From Streptomyces rishiriensis (GTDB lineage: Bacteria > Actinomycetota > Actinomycetes > Streptomycetales > Streptomycetaceae): 64,000 nucleotides of DNA. Positions 1-7,054 of this stretch are shown piece after piece (the first letter of the stretch is position 1; each line of letters starts with the position of its first letter). The translations under genes were made by a program, and so were the position numbers. The notes below the pieces were generated by a model. The model saw only the letters and a list, made by a program, of their open reading frames with translations. It searched no databases and was not told the origin of the DNA. Location of the stretch: positions 372,001 through 436,000 of the forward strand of contig NZ_BEWA01000002.1 of NCBI RefSeq assembly GCF_003112535.1, in the 5' to 3' direction.

Positions 1-102
1 CTGTTCGCGATCGTCGAGCAGGACATGTACCCGTGCGCGCCGGACACCCCGCTGCCCATCGCGCAGCGGACGCGGGCGTTCCTGCGGTCCTGCGGGGCAT
101 AG
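1..102 (+). CDS. 3' end of a sugar phosphate isomerase/epimerase-like gene (partial)
   Basis: The window opens inside a reading frame whose last 33 residues are visible before a TAG stop. The tail reads VEQDMYPC, then PLPIAQRTRAFLRSCG. I recognise this ending from streptomycete TIM-barrel xylose-isomerase-like proteins, including inosose dehydratase (IolE)-like members, where the glutamate of VEQD contributes to the metal site. The remainder lies upstream of the window, so reaction and substrate cannot be stated. A 15-bp hairpin starts 30 bases after the stop and would end this transcript. Strand and stop are certain; the family assignment rests on a short segment. Confidence 0.55.
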   Translation: MFAIVEQDMYPCAPDTPLPIAQRTRAFLRSCGA

Positions 103-132
103 GGACCTGCCCGGCGCCGCACACGCGCCGAG

Positions 133-173
133 TGGCGCAGGCGGCACACGTTCCACCCGTGCCGCCTGCGCCA
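133..173 (+). terminator. hairpin terminator after the partial isomerase gene
   Basis: There is a perfect 15-bp inverted repeat (133-147 with 159-173) around an 11-base loop. The stem core is GCAGGCGGCAC. No U-tract follows, as is usual for streptomycete terminators. It sits between the stop at 102 and the next gene. Confidence 0.75.
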
Positions 174-202
174 CCCGTGCCGCCCGTGCGGAGGGATGAC
201 GT

Positions 203-229
203 CACCTGTGTCGCCTGTGTCACCTGTGT
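203..229. repeat. three tandem 9-bp direct repeats, possible operator
   Basis: The unit CACCTGTGT occurs three times without spacers; the middle copy has G for A at position 2. It lies about 190 bases upstream of the MerR/BldC-like gene at 420. BldC-type proteins bind head-to-tail direct repeats, so autoregulation is conceivable, but no published consensus was matched. Confidence 0.45.
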
Positions 230-419
230 CACAAACACCTCCCTTCTGTCACACATGTCGCGTGTACGCGGGATATCCGTCACCGCCCGTCAACAGCTGA
301 TTCCAGCCGGTCACCGAGCGTCGTTCACGGGGCACTGGCTTGGTGATCGCCAGCGCAGCGCCGGGCTCCCCCCGGCGGCCTCCCGGCCGCCGCCCCGCGC
401 GCGCAGGGAGGTGCAGCTC

Positions 420-620
420 ATGACCGACCGAAGGCTCTGGTCCTACAAGGAGATCGCGGCGCACATCAAGGTGCAGCCGGACACCGTACGGTCCTACCGC
501 AAACACGGACTGCTGCCCCCGCCCGACCATGTCGAGGGCGGCAAGCCCTACTGGTACGCCGACACCGTCCGCGCCTGGGTCGCCTCCCGCCCGGGCAACC
601 GGGGACGCGCCCTGGACTGA
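420..620 (+). CDS. small MerR/BldC-like DNA-binding protein
   Basis: This is a 66-residue protein that is essentially one winged helix-turn-helix. WSYKEIAAHIKVQPDTVRSYRKHGLLPPPD (split here only by description) is the helix-turn-helix and first wing, with IAAHIKV as helix 1 and PDTVRSYRKHG as the recognition helix. It lacks the dimerisation coiled coil and ligand domain of full MerR proteins, so it resembles BldC-type or excisionase-like minimal regulators. The ATG at 420 has GGAG about 9 bases upstream. An in-frame extension to 33 has no ribosome binding site and runs through the terminator hairpin, so it was discarded. A 10-bp hairpin follows the stop. Regulated genes are unknown. Confidence 0.7.
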   Translation: MTDRRLWSYKEIAAHIKVQPDTVRSYRKHGLLPPPDHVEGGKPYWYADTVRAWVASRPGNRGRALD

Positions 621-640
621 CCCGGGCCGGAGCGCGACCG

Positions 641-670
641 GCTGTGCCCCGCCGACGCGTGGGGCACAGC
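641..670. terminator. hairpin between convergent genes
   Basis: A perfect 10-bp inverted repeat (GCTGTGCCCC, 641-650, with 661-670) surrounds a 10-base loop. It lies between the stop of the MerR-like gene at 620 and the stop of the minus-strand dehydrogenase at 724, so it can serve both strands. Confidence 0.7.
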
Positions 671-723
671 GCCACGGGACGACGCGCCCGCGGGCCGCGA
701 GCGGAGCGGGCCGCCCCGGGCGG

Positions 724-1791
724 TCACGCCCACGGCTCGACGACCGTCACCCCCGCGCCCTGCGCCGTGCCCAGCGCCGCCAGCGCGGCCGGCGCGGCGT
801 CCAGCGTGATCGTCGACGTCACCAGGAGGTCGGGGCGCAGCGCCCCCGAGCGGACCAGCGCCAGCATCTCGGGGTAGGCGTGGGCGGCCATGCCGTGGCT
901 GCCCAGGAGCTCCAGTTCCAGGGCGACGGCCCGGGCCAGCGGGACGGGGGTGGAGCCGTCCCGCGACGGCAGCAGCCCGACCTGGACGTGCCGGCCCCGG
1001 CGGCGCAGCCCGTTCACGGAGGCGGCGCAGGTGACGGGCGAGCCGAGGGCGTCGAGCGAGAGATGCGCGCCGCCGCCGGTCAGCTCGCGGACCGCCTCCG
1101 CCGTGTCCGGCACGCGCGTCGCGTCCACGCACTCCACCGCTCCGAACCGGCGCGCCAGCTCCAGGGCCCGGGGCGAGACGTCCACCGCGACGACCCGCGC
1201 CCCGCTCGCCGCCGCGATCATCACCGCCGACAGGCCCACGCCTCCGCAGCCGTGCACCGCCACCCACTCCCCCGCCGCGAGCCGGCCCTGGCGCACGACC
1301 GCCCGGAACGCCGTGGCGAACCGGCAGCCGAGAGAGGCTGCGGTGGTGTACGCCATGCCGTCCGGGATCGCGACGAGGTTGACGTCGGCGTGGTCCAGGG
1401 CCACGTACTGGGCGAAGGAGCCCCAGTGCGTGAACCCGGGCTGGGTCTGGCGTTCGCACACCTGGTGATCGCCTGCCGCGCAGGACGGGCAGCTGCCGCA
1501 GCCGCACACGAAGGGGACGGTGACCCGGTCGCCGGGCTTCCAGCCGGTGACCCGGGGGCCCGCCTCCGTCACCACTCCGGCGAGTTCGTGGCCGGGGACG
1601 TGCGGCAGCACGATGTCCGGGTCGTGGCCCATCCAGCCGTGCCAGTCGCTGCGGCACAGGCCGGTGGCCTCGACGCGCACCACCACGCCGTGCTCCGCGG
1701 GCCGCGGGTCGGGCGTCTCCCGCACCTCCGCCGGCTCCCCGAACCGCTCGAACACCACAGCCCGCATGCGCCCTCGCCCCACCATCGTCAT
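724..1791 (-). CDS. zinc-dependent alcohol dehydrogenase (MDR family)
   Basis: This encodes a medium-chain NAD(P)-dependent dehydrogenase of about 350 residues, the normal family length. After a short N-terminus comes the GroES-like domain: GLCRSDWHGW supplies the catalytic zinc cysteine, and GHELAGVV is the conserved zinc-region glutamate motif. The four cysteines of the structural zinc lie in CGCGSCPSCAAGDHQVC. The Rossmann motif is VHGCGGVGLSAVM. It should oxidise an alcohol or reduce an aldehyde in the cytoplasm; substrate is unknown. The start at 1791 has AAGG 8 bases upstream; an internal ATG at 1767 (MRAVVFERFG) is the more typical family start and is a real alternative. It diverges from the copper operon, but shared control by the CsoR box is not established. 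Confidence 0.85.
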   Translation of the reverse strand: MTMVGRGRMRAVVFERFGEPAEVRETPDPRPAEHGVVVRVEATGLCRSDWHGWMGHDPDIVLPHVPGHELAGVVTEAGPRVTGWKPGDRVTVPFVCGCGSCPSCAAGDHQVCERQTQPGFTHWGSFAQYVALDHADVNLVAIPDGMAYTTAASLGCRFATAFRAVVRQGRLAAGEWVAVHGCGGVGLSAVMIAAASGARVVAVDVSPRALELARRFGAVECVDATRVPDTAEAVRELTGGGAHLSLDALGSPVTCAASVNGLRRRGRHVQVGLLPSRDGSTPVPLARAVALELELLGSHGMAAHAYPEMLALVRSGALRPDLLVTSTITLDAAPAALAALGTAQGAGVTVVEPWA

Positions 1792-1878
1792 CGCCGTCGC
1801 CTTCGTCCACTTCGCCGAAGATCACCGCGAACGCTAGCCGGGCCCGCCGGTCCTGTTGCCGCCACGCCCGGACCCTCC

Positions 1879-1906
1879 TTGGATTCATACCCCCTAGGGG
1901 TATAGT
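1879..1906 (+). promoter_or_regulatory. copZ promoter overlapped by a CsoR-type copper operator
   Basis: The inverted repeat ATACCCC-CTA-GGGGTAT (1887-1903) has perfect 7-bp arms and a 3-base centre. This matches the known form of CsoR operators in actinobacteria. It overlaps a plausible promoter: TTGGAT at 1879-1884, a 16-base spacer and TATAGT at 1901-1906. Apo-CsoR bound here would block RNA polymerase, and copper would release it. The copper chaperone gene begins 64 bases downstream. No csoR gene is in the window. Confidence 0.8.
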
Positions 1907-1969
1907 CTGAAGTAACGGGAGACCCCTCGCGGCCCCGCCCGCCCCACCTGCCTCCACGAGGAGAACGAC

Positions 1970-2209
1970 ATGACCGCTCAGACCGACACCCCGGGCTCCG
2001 TCACCACCGTCTACAAGGTGAGCGGCATGAGCTGCGGCCACTGCGAGGGCGCCGTCTCCGGCGAGCTCTCGGAGCTCGCCGGCGTCACCTCGGTGAAGGC
2101 CGTCGCCTCAGCCGGCGAGGTCACGGTCGTCTCCACCGTCGCGCTCGACGAGGCCGCGGTGCGCGCCGCCGTGGACGAGGCCGGCTTCGAGCTGGCCGGC
2201 CGGGCCTGA
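1970..2209 (+). CDS. copZ: copper chaperone, heavy-metal-associated domain protein
   Basis: This is a 79-residue single HMA-domain protein. The metal site is GMSCGHC (residues 20-26), with the two cysteines that bind Cu(I). The remaining sequence has the expected beta-alpha-beta-beta-alpha-beta pattern, ending in EAGFELAG. It should carry Cu(I) in the cytoplasm and hand it to the P-type ATPase encoded next. The start follows GAGGAGAACGAC, a strong ribosome binding site. The gene lies directly behind a CsoR-type operator, so copper induction is likely. A 12-bp hairpin separates it from the ATPase gene. Confidence 0.92.
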   Translation: MTAQTDTPGSVTTVYKVSGMSCGHCEGAVSGELSELAGVTSVKAVASAGEVTVVSTVALDEAAVRAAVDEAGFELAGRA

Positions 2210-2284
2210 GTCCCCCCGGCGCCCCTACGGCGCCGCACCCGCGCCGCCACCCCCGCGCGGCCCGGGGAAACCCCTCCTCCACCC

Positions 2285-2329
2285 GCCGGGCCGTACCGAC
2301 CAGCTGATACTGGTTCCGTACGGCCCGGC
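2285..2329 (+). promoter_or_regulatory. strong stem-loop between the copper chaperone and ATPase genes
   Basis: GCCGGGCCGTAC (2285-2296) pairs perfectly with GTACGGCCCGGC (2318-2329). Inside the 21-base loop a second 5-bp pair, ACCAG/CTGGT (2299-2303 with 2310-2314), can stack. It ends 10 bases before the ATPase ribosome binding site (GGAG, 2339-2342). It may attenuate readthrough, stabilise the chaperone mRNA end or limit ATPase translation; the sequence alone does not decide. Confidence 0.65.
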
Positions 2330-2349
2330 CCGCTTCTTGGAGCACGGAC

Positions 2350-4626
2350 ATGACCAGCACCGCCACCACCCCACCGCCGACAGCGCAACCGCCGGGCCCG
2401 ACCGCCGAGGTGGAACTGATCGTCGGCGGGATGACCTGCGCGTCCTGCGCGGCCCGTGTGGAGAAGAAGCTCAACCGCATGGACGGCGTCACCGCGACGG
2501 TCAACTACGCCACGGAGAAGGCGAAGGTCAGCTATCCGGCCGGCGTCGACGTGGCCGACCTCATCGCGACCGTGGTGAAGACCGGGTACACCGCCGAGGC
2601 GCCCGCGCCCGAGCCGGTCCGGCAGGACCGGGCCGACGGCGAGGGCGGCGAGGGCGGCCAGGACGCGCCCGCGGATCCCGAGCTCGCGGGACTGCGCCAC
2701 CGGGTCCTCGTCTCCGCACTGCTCGCCGCGCCGGTCGTCCTGCTCGCGATGATCCCGTCCCTGCAGTTCGACGACTGGCAGTGGCTGTCGCTGACGCTCG
2801 CCGCGCCCGTGGTCGTGTGGGGCGGCGCGCCGCTGCACCGGGCCGCCTGGACGAACCTGCGGCACGGCGCGGCCACGATGGACACCCTCGTCTCCGTCGG
2901 CACGCTGGCCGCGCTCGGCTGGTCGCTGTGGGCGCTGTTCCTCGGCGACGCCGGCATGCCCGGCATGCGCCACCCGTTCGAGCTCACCGTCTCGCGCACG
3001 GACGGCGCCTCGACGATCTATCTGGAGGTCGCCGCCGGCGTCACCGTCTTCATCCTGCTCGGCCGCTACCTGGAAGCCCGCTCCAAGCGGCGCGCGGGGG
3101 CGGCGCTGCGGGCGCTGATGGAGCTGGGCGCGAAGGACGTGGCCGTGCTGCGCGGCGGCAAGGAGATAAGGATCCCCGTCGACGGGCTGGCGGTCGGCGA
3201 CCGGTTCGTCGTACGGCCCGGGGAGAAGATCGCCACCGACGGGACGGTCGTGGAGGGCGTGTCCGCCGTGGACGCCTCGATGCTGACCGGCGAGTCCGTG
3301 CCGGCGGACGTCGGGCCGGGCGACGCCGTCACGGGCGCGACCGTGAACGCCGGCGGCCGGCTCGTCGTCGAGGCCGCCCGGATCGGCGCGGACACCCGGC
3401 TCGCCCGTATGGCGCGGCTGGTCGAGGAGGCGCAGAACGGCAAGGCCCAGGTCCAGCGGCTGGCCGACCGGATCTCCGGGATCTTCGTGCCGGTGGTGCT
3501 GCTGATCGCGGTCGCCGTCTTCGGCGGCTGGCTCCTCGCGACGGGCGACACGGTCGCCGCGTTCACGTCGGCCGTCGCGGTCCTGATCATCGCCTGCCCG
3601 TGCGCGCTCGGCCTCGCCACGCCCACCGCGCTGATGGTGGGCACCGGGCGCGGCGCCCAGCTCGGCATCCTCATCAAGGGCCCGGAGGTCCTGGAGTCCA
3701 CGCGCCGCGTCGACACGGTCGTCCTGGACAAGACCGGGACCGTCACCACCGGCCGGATGACCCTGCAGGACGTGTGGACCGCCGACGGCGTGGACGAGCG
3801 GGAGCTGCTGCGGCTGGCGGGCGCCCTGGAGCACGCCTCCGAGCATCCGGTCGCCCGGGCGGTGGCGGCGGGCGCCGAGGAGAGGATCGGCGGGCTGCCG
3901 GCGGCCGAGCGCTTCGAGAACGTGCCCGGGCGGGGGGTGCGCGGGCACGTGGAGGGCCGCGAGGTGGCCGTCGGGCGCCTCTTCGAGTCCGTCCCGCAGG
4001 AGCTGGCTCGCGCCGTGGACGCGGCCGAGCAGGCGGGCCGCACGGCCGTCGTCGTCGGCTGGGACGGGGAGGCGCGCGGGGTGCTCTCGGTCGCCGACGC
4101 GGTCAAGGAGACCAGCGCCGAGGCGGTGCGGGAGCTGCGCGCGCTGGGCCTCACGCCGGTGCTGCTGACCGGGGACAACCAGGTGGTCGCCGAGGCGGTG
4201 GCGCAGGCCGTGGGCATCGACCGGGTGATCGCCGGAGTGCTGCCGGAGGACAAGGTCGACGTCGTACGGCGACTGCAGGACGAGGGACGCGTCGTCGCCA
4301 TGGTCGGGGACGGCGTGAACGACGCGGCCGCGCTCGCCGCCGCCGACCTGGGACTGGCCATGGGCACGGGCACGGACGCGGCGATCGAGGCGAGCGACCT
4401 GACGCTGGTGCGCGGGGACCTGCGGGTGGCCGCGGACGCCATCCGCCTGTCGCGGCGGACCCTCGCCACGATCAAGGGCAACCTGGTGTGGGCCTTCGGC
4501 TACAACGTGGCCGCGCTGCCGCTGGCCGCGGCGGGGCTGCTGAACCCGATGATCGCGGGGGCGGCGATGGCGTTCTCGTCGGTGTTCGTCGTGACGAACA
4601 GTCTGCGGCTGCGCACGTTCACCTGA
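2350..4626 (+). CDS. copA: copper-exporting P1B-type ATPase
   Basis: This is a 758-residue P1B ATPase that exports Cu(I) across the membrane using ATP. The N-terminal HMA domain carries GGMTCASC (about residues 26-33). The membrane metal site is [12 protein letters not shown] with the CPC triad at 416-418. Cytoplasmic motifs follow in order: TGES in the actuator loop, DKTGT with the phosphorylated aspartate near 460, SEHPVA (the HP motif of the nucleotide domain) and GDGVND near 653-658. The C-terminus ends in the last membrane pair without a second metal domain. ATG at 2350 follows GGAG. It lies 140 bases after the chaperone gene and presumably shares its copper-responsive promoter. Confidence 0.95.
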   Translation: MTSTATTPPPTAQPPGPTAEVELIVGGMTCASCAARVEKKLNRMDGVTATVNYATEKAKVSYPAGVDVADLIATVVKTGYTAEAPAPEPVRQDRADGEGGEGGQDAPADPELAGLRHRVLVSALLAAPVVLLAMIPSLQFDDWQWLSLTLAAPVVVWGGAPLHRAAWTNLRHGAATMDTLVSVGTLAALGWSLWALFLGDAGMPGMRHPFELTVSRTDGASTIYLEVAAGVTVFILLGRYLEARSKRRAGAALRALMELGAKDVAVLRGGKEIRIPVDGLAVGDRFVVRPGEKIATDGTVVEGVSAVDASMLTGESVPADVGPGDAVTGATVNAGGRLVVEAARIGADTRLARMARLVEEAQNGKAQVQRLADRISGIFVPVVLLIAVAVFGGWLLATGDTVAAFTSAVAVLIIACPCALGLATPTALMVGTGRGAQLGILIKGPEVLESTRRVDTVVLDKTGTVTTGRMTLQDVWTADGVDERELLRLAGALEHASEHPVARAVAAGAEERIGGLPAAERFENVPGRGVRGHVEGREVAVGRLFESVPQELARAVDAAEQAGRTAVVVGWDGEARGVLSVADAVKETSAEAVRELRALGLTPVLLTGDNQVVAEAVAQAVGIDRVIAGVLPEDKVDVVRRLQDEGRVVAMVGDGVNDAAALAAADLGLAMGTGTDAAIEASDLTLVRGDLRVAADAIRLSRRTLATIKGNLVWAFGYNVAALPLAAAGLLNPMIAGAAMAFSSVFVVTNSLRLRTFT

Positions 4627-4683
4627 GACGCGCGGAGATACCGCCGAGTAGGGGCAGGCCTTTGACCTAGACCCCTGGAGTCC

Positions 4684-4722
4684 TGCGCGAGCCTCACATA
4701 AGCTCTTCACAAGGCTCGCGCA
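4684..4722 (+). terminator. terminator after the copper ATPase gene
   Basis: TGCGCGAGCCT (4684-4694) pairs perfectly with AGGCTCGCGCA (4712-4722) around a 17-base loop, starting 58 bases after the ATPase stop. A modest pyrimidine run follows. Confidence 0.65.
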
Positions 4723-5128
4723 TCATCCTTACGCTTGGGCCTCGATCGCTGTATCCGGTCTCTTGCGCATTTAACGGACATACGCAAGAGACACAGATCA
4801 CAGTGATGTGAACGTAACCATCGAAGGGGTTCGAAGGTCTAAGTTGCTGATGTCGGGAAGCGTCTTGGGGGGCGTGACCTGACATCTGAGGATGTCTTGG
4901 GGGACGTCCTCGGAGATGCGTTGCCGGGGCAGTACACCGGGAAGCTTTGAGCGGCCCTCCCAGCGTGCGCTGTCCCGGCAGATCGCACACAGCGGTGGTG
5001 CGGCGAGTTCTGCTCGTTCTGCTCAACCGCGGGCACGACAACCGAAGATGGTCACACAACAGCGAATTCAGGCGCTGTCCTCACAACGCCCGGCCGGATC
5101 CCGTGGGGGGAATCCGCACCGGGACATG
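4723..5128. ncRNA. candidate structured RNA in a convergent intergenic region
   Basis: Both neighbouring genes end here (copper ATPase on plus, citrate synthase on minus), so this stretch is not an obvious promoter for either. It is nevertheless ordered and less GC-rich than its surroundings. It has a 10-bp stem GTCTCTTGCG/CGCAAGAGAC (4758-4767 with 4783-4792), a 6-bp hairpin GACATC-TGAG-GATGTC (4881-4896) and two direct copies of GTCTTGGGGGRCGT starting 32 bases apart (4862, 4894). A 35-codon open frame (4843-4950) has no start codon. I recall an S. coelicolor small RNA named scr2736 beside the citrate synthase gene; this could be its counterpart, but strand and ends cannot be determined here. 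Confidence 0.35.
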
Positions 5129-5181
5129 GGAAGGCGCCCTGGTCGTCGGCCCGTGGGGGGACCGCCGCCGGGGCGCCTTCC
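5129..5181. terminator. 11-bp hairpin, possible terminator
   Basis: GGAAGGCGCCC (5129-5139) pairs with GGGCGCCTTCC (5171-5181) across a 31-base G-rich loop. It could end a transcript from the preceding structured region. Confidence 0.45.
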
Positions 5182-5418
5182 GTATGCCCGCACACAGAAC
5201 CCCGCAAGGGGCTCCGCCGCCCCGCCCTCGGCGCACCTGAAGCCCTTCGACACACGGCCGCCCGCCCGGACCTCAGAGCCGCCCGGGAGCCCGTCGAAAC
5301 GCGGCCGAGTGCCACGACCCTCAGGGGCGCGGGGAACTGCGCGACCAGCCCCCACCCACCCGCACCCGACGGCGTACCCCAAGGCCCCCGGCCCCCGGAC
5401 TTCCGGCCCCCGGACGCA
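5182..5418. other. non-coding stretch containing a dispersed Streptomyces repeat
   Basis: No gene is supported here; translations are proline/arginine-rich compositional frames. The segment around 5322-5363 (core GGGGCGCGGGGAACTGCG then CGACCAGCCCC) is a sequence I know as a very frequent intergenic repeat in streptomycete genomes, usually close to gene ends. Confidence 0.5.
5322..5363. repeat. dispersed intergenic repeat of Streptomyces
   Basis: The element reads AGGGGCGCGGGGAACTGC followed by GCGACCAGCCCC. It is recognised from memory as a common short intergenic repeat in this genus. Its ends (GGGGC and GCCCC) can pair into a small hairpin. Only one copy was seen in the window. Confidence 0.55.
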
Positions 5419-5450
5419 CGACTGCCCGGGACCAGGGTCCCGGGCAGTCG
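5419..5450 (-). terminator. terminator of the citrate synthase gene
   Basis: A perfect 13-bp inverted repeat (CGACTGCCCGGGA, 5419-5431, with 5438-5450) surrounds a 6-base loop. It lies 66 bases beyond the citrate synthase stop on the minus strand. Confidence 0.8.
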
Positions 5451-5515
5451 GACATCAGGACATGCAGCGCATCACGAGGGGCAACCGGCCGTGACGCGGC
5501 CCCCCGCCGGAGGCG

Positions 5516-6814
5516 TCAGCGCTCCTCGACCGGAACGAAGTCGCGCTCGACGACACCGGTGTAGATCTGGCGCGGGCGGCCGATGCGGGAGCCCGGCTCC
5601 TTGATCATCTCGTGCCACTGGGCGATCCAGCCCGGGAGGCGGCCCAGGGCGAACAGGACCGTGAACATCTCGGTCGGGAAGCCCATGGCCCGGTAGATCA
5701 GGCCGGTGTAGAAGTCGACGTTCGGGTAGAGGTTGCGCGAGACGAAGTAGTCGTCGGAGAGCGCGTGCTCCTCCAGCTTCAGCGCGATGTCCAGCAGCTC
5801 GTCGGACTTGCCGAGGGCCGAGAGGACGTCGTGCGCCGCCGCCTTGATGATCTTGGCGCGGGGGTCGAAGGACTTGTACACCCGGTGGCCGAAGCCCATC
5901 AGGCGGACGCCGTCCTCCTTGTTCTTCACCTTGCGGATGAAGGCGTCGACGTCGCCGCCGTTGGCCTGGATGCCCTCCAGCATCTCCAGGACGGACTGGT
6001 TGGCGCCGCCGTGCAGCGGGCCCCACAGGGCGTTGATGCCGGCCGAGATCGACGCGAACATGTTCGCCTGGGACGAGCCGACCAGACGGACCGTCGACGT
6101 CGAACAGTTCTGCTCGTGGTCGGCGTGCAGGATCAGCAGCTTGTCGAGCGCGGAGACGACGACCGGGTCGAGGTCGTACTCCTGCGCCGGCACCGAGAAC
6201 GTCATGCGCAGGAAGTTCTCGACGTAGCCGAGGTCGTTGCGCGGGTAGACGAACGGGTGGCCGATCGACTTCTTGTACGCGTACGCCGCGATCGTCGGAA
6301 GCTTGGCGAGCAGCCGGATCGTGGAGAGGTTGCGCTGCTTCTCGTCGAACGGGTTGTGGCTGTCCTGGTAGAACGTGGACAGCGCGGAGACCACCGACGA
6401 CAGCATGGCCATCGGGTGGGCGTCACGCGGGAAGCCCTTGTAGAAGTTCTTGACGTCCTCGTGCAGCAGGGTGTGCTGCGTGATGTCGTTCTGGAAGACG
6501 GTGAGCTCGTCGACGGTCGGCAGCTCGCCGTTGATCAGGAGGTAGGCGACCTCGAGGAAGGTCGACCGCTCGGCCAGCTGCTCGATCGGGTAGCCGCGGT
6601 ACCGGAGGATGCCCTGCTCGCCGTCGAGGTACGTGATGGCGGATTTATAGGCGGCGGTGTTGCCGTAGCCGCTGTCCAGGGTCACCAGACCGGTCTGGGC
6701 GCGAAGCTTCCCGATGTCGAAGCCCTTGTCGCCGACGGTGCTGTCGATCACCGGGTAGGTGTACTCGCCGTCGCCGAACCGCAGTACTACAGCGTTGTTG
6801 GTGTGCTCGCTCAC
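5516..6814 (-). CDS. gltA: citrate synthase
   Basis: This 432-residue enzyme condenses oxaloacetate with acetyl-CoA to citrate, the entry step of the TCA cycle. HADHEQNCSTSTVRLVGSS and GPLHGGANQ hold two active-site histidines, and GFGHRVYKSFDPRAK carries the third histidine and the nearby arginine. The catalytic aspartate region FYTGLIYRAMGFP follows near the end. Length fits the bacterial type II enzyme, usually hexameric. I chose GTG at 6814 because GAGGG lies 5 bases upstream; an ATG at 6826 would overlap that ribosome binding site. The 240-base upstream region has a 9-bp palindrome (6923-6941) that may be an operator. The gene is monocistronic, with its own terminator. Confidence 0.95.
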   Translation of the reverse strand: MSEHTNNAVVLRFGDGEYTYPVIDSTVGDKGFDIGKLRAQTGLVTLDSGYGNTAAYKSAITYLDGEQGILRYRGYPIEQLAERSTFLEVAYLLINGELPTVDELTVFQNDITQHTLLHEDVKNFYKGFPRDAHPMAMLSSVVSALSTFYQDSHNPFDEKQRNLSTIRLLAKLPTIAAYAYKKSIGHPFVYPRNDLGYVENFLRMTFSVPAQEYDLDPVVVSALDKLLILHADHEQNCSTSTVRLVGSSQANMFASISAGINALWGPLHGGANQSVLEMLEGIQANGGDVDAFIRKVKNKEDGVRLMGFGHRVYKSFDPRAKIIKAAAHDVLSALGKSDELLDIALKLEEHALSDDYFVSRNLYPNVDFYTGLIYRAMGFPTEMFTVLFALGRLPGWIAQWHEMIKEPGSRIGRPRQIYTGVVERDFVPVEER

Positions 6815-6922
6815 GTCATCCCTCACCGACGTTGTGCCTCTTCTTCGAGGTTGCCCTGACTGTCTCTACCATCCCCCATTTGGCGCAGGAGAGTGCACTC
6901 GGGGTCGACCATTGGGCTCATC

Positions 6923-6941
6923 GGCGGCACTCAGTGCCGCC
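6923..6941. promoter_or_regulatory. palindrome upstream of citrate synthase, possible operator
   Basis: GGCGGCACT-C-AGTGCCGCC has perfect 9-bp arms around a single base, about 110 bases upstream of the citrate synthase start. The compact centre suits a dimeric regulator better than an RNA hairpin. No known regulator was matched. Confidence 0.45.
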
Positions 6942-7054
6942 AACCAGCTCATCCTGCCGCCTTGGTCACGGTTGGGGAAGTGCTCTGTGACCTTCGTGAC
7001 TCATTTGATCGATCATTTTTTACACGTTCTCCGGAAGTCCCGGAACCGGCGGGC

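Larger units (their letters stand above)
103..419. other. intergenic region with terminator and a 3 x 9-bp direct repeat
   Basis: This 317-base stretch holds the 133-173 terminator, then three head-to-tail 9-bp units of the form CRCCTGTGT (203-211, 212-220, 221-229), followed by further TGTCAC motifs near 230 and 248. The sequence then becomes GC-rich up to the ribosome binding site of the MerR-like gene at 420. No coding region is supported. The direct repeats are the most likely regulatory element for that gene. Confidence 0.5.

Noticed and set aside
2011..4710. Very long open frame (899 codons) opposite the copper ATPase gene
   Set aside because: It is antisense to a gene with all P1B ATPase motifs. 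Long antisense frames are expected from G/C bias at third positions; the translation is arginine/histidine/glycine-rich with no domain.
4694..5059. 121-codon minus-strand frame in the convergent intergenic region
   Set aside because: Overlaps the copper ATPase terminator and hairpins; no ribosome binding site and no protein-like pattern.
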